Of a stretch of 64,000 nucleotides of DNA, positions 63,112 through 64,000 are shown in pieces. Both the position numbers and the translations under genes were made by a program. Position 1 is the first letter of the stretch. Every line of letters starts with the position of its first letter. Source of the stretch: Clostridiaceae bacterium AM27-36LB (GTDB lineage Bacteria > Bacillota > Clostridia > Lachnospirales > Lachnospiraceae). The stretch lies in contig QUJQ01000001.1 in NCBI GenBank assembly GCA_003480725.1, forward strand, positions 186,001 through 250,000. The letters are read 5' to 3'. The notes beneath the pieces were generated by a model. That model was given only the letters and a program-made list of their open reading frames with translations, made no database searches and was not told the DNA's origin.

Positions 63112-63723
63112 ATGGCAACAGATAGAGAACAGATCAAAGAATTTCTTGATATTGCTTCTGAACAGATGAAGATCTGGATGGACAGTATTGATGTAGAAGC
63201 TCTCAGCACTGCAAAAAAACTGATCCTTGATGCAGAGGCAAACAAAAATCGCGTACACGTAACAGGTATTGGCAAACCAGGCCATGTGGCAGGTTATGCA
63301 GCATCTCTGCTTTCCAGTACTGCAACTCCGGCATATGAGCTGCACGGAACAGAGGCCGTACACGGAAGCTCAGGACAGGTCCTTCCGGGAGATGTAGTTA
63401 TTGCAATCTCCAACAGTGGTGAGACCATGGAACTGAAGGCGACTGTAGAGACTCTGAAGAAAAACGGAGCAAAGATCATTGCCCTGACCGGTAAACCGGA
63501 ATCCTGGCTTGCAAAAGCAGGTGATGTAGCACTGATCGCCGGTGTTGCACAGGAAGGGGACTCTATGAACAAACCGCCTCGTGCATCCATCCTTGTTGAA
63601 ATCATGATGCTGCAGTGCTTAAGCATTCTGCTTCAGAATGAGAAACATCTTGATCCGAAACAGTATGTGAAGTGGCATCCAGGCGGATCTTTAGGAAAGA
63701 GCATCAGAGAAGGGGAAAAATAA
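63112..63723 (+). CDS. SIS-domain sugar-phosphate isomerase (KpsF/GutQ-like)
   Basis: A 203-residue SIS protein: RVHVTGIGKPGHVAGYAAS, the phosphate-binding AVIAISNSGET-type VVIAISNSGETME, and ELHGTEAVHGSSGQV. The fold matches arabinose-5-phosphate and hexulose-6-phosphate isomerases. RBS AAAGGAAC. It is part of the PTS operon and may isomerise a phosphorylated sugar or sugar acid before cleavage. Confidence 0.88.
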   Translation: MATDREQIKEFLDIASEQMKIWMDSIDVEALSTAKKLILDAEANKNRVHVTGIGKPGHVAGYAASLLSSTATPAYELHGTEAVHGSSGQVLPGDVVIAISNSGETMELKATVETLKKNGAKIIALTGKPESWLAKAGDVALIAGVAQEGDSMNKPPRASILVEIMMLQCLSILLQNEKHLDPKQYVKWHPGGSLGKSIREGEK

Positions 63724-63725
63724 TT

Positions 63726-64000
63726 ATGATGAAAATGGAAGGCATTATCACGCCAATCGTCACACCATTCCACCGTGACGCAGAGCAGAGCATTAACTAT
63801 GAGGCAACTGAAAAGCTGATCAACCACCTGATCGAGCATGGTGTAAACGGTATCTTCATCCTTGGAAGTAACGGTGAGTTCCATGTGATCGATGAGGACG
63901 AGAAGATTGAGATGACCAAACGTGTGGTTGAGATCGTTAACAAGAGAGTACCGGTATACGTAGGAACCGGATGCTGCTCTACCAGAGCAACCGTACGTCT
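63726..64000 (+). CDS. DapA-family lyase (dihydrodipicolinate synthase-like), 3' end outside window
   Basis: Only the first 91-92 codons are present: MMKMEGIITPIVTPF and NGIFILGSNGEFHV match the DapA/NanA family, class I aldolases forming a Schiff base with a lysine (beyond the window). Family members include dihydrodipicolinate synthase, N-acetylneuraminate lyase and KDG aldolases. In this operon a 2-keto-sugar-acid lyase is more likely than lysine synthesis. The second ATG at 63729 is an equal start candidate. Confidence 0.85.
   Translation, partial: MMKMEGIITPIVTPFHRDAEQSINYEATEKLINHLIEHGVNGIFILGSNGEFHVIDEDEKIEMTKRVVEIVNKRVPVYVGTGCCSTRATVR

Overview
This window reads as a core-genome segment of a spore-forming, anaerobic, moderate-GC Firmicute, most likely a gut Lachnospiraceae (Blautia / Mediterraneibacter / Dorea-like; the genus is a guess). 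The evidence is an alpha/beta-type small acid-soluble spore protein, GerW and DUF2953 sporulation-type proteins, pyruvate formate-lyase with its activase, a Rex redox repressor, strong AGGAGG ribosome-binding sites and consensus sigma-A promoters. I saw no rRNA, tRNA, CRISPR array, insertion sequence or prophage. The two ends cut genes: polA at the left and a DapA-family lyase at the right.

Layout. 1-4.7 kb: polA (3' part), coaE, a WalJ-like metallo-hydrolase, an ACT-domain protein and a UPF0210 protein. 4.7-5.2 kb: a strong promoter, a cobalamin riboswitch and a structured RNA tail ending in a bidirectional terminator, with no gene downstream. 5.2-8.25 kb (minus strand): tmcAL and a KdpDE-like two-component system. 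8.36-18.4 kb: topB, a left-handed beta-helix protein, a TraX-like membrane protein, cobQ and cbiC (cobalamin synthesis), ruvAB, zapA and a U32 peptidase. 18.4-26.2 kb: an FtsW/RodA + transpeptidase pair, NUDIX, DUF2953-gerW, rpmB, Asp23 and a FakA-like kinase; a 48-aa membrane protein lies on the minus strand. 26.3-28.6 kb (minus): a dipeptidase and a DUF819 membrane protein with an attenuator-like leader, sitting between the fakA-like gene and recG.

28.8-35.2 kb: recG, SASP, a metal transporter with a Fur-family regulator behind a Fur-type operator, a histidine phosphatase, an ECF S component behind an attenuator-like leader, and a class V aminotransferase. 35.3-38.7 kb (minus): a secreted two-repeat protein, a Na/Pi cotransporter and purC. 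39-46.2 kb: pflB-pflA, eno (long structured leader), DUF6110 and a P-type ATPase. 46.3-53.4 kb: rex, nnrD, alr, a mazF toxin without a visible antitoxin, yebC, a zinc-ribbon protein, metY and a TepA/ClpP-like protease. 53.6-58.2 kb: a MacAB-type three-gene efflux system and a split ThrE exporter. 58.3-60 kb: a lone acyl-CoA carboxyltransferase behind twin FabT-like palindromes. 60.1 kb to the end: an ascorbate-type PTS (IIA, IIB, IIC) followed by an HpcH/HpaI aldolase, a SIS isomerase and a DapA-family lyase, which together look like an uncharacterised sugar-acid catabolic operon.

The least explained items are the orphan B12 riboswitch with its structured tail, the PTS-aldolase-isomerase-lyase operon, the two leader hairpins in front of transporter genes (ECF S component, DUF819), and the twin palindromes at the carboxyltransferase promoter.
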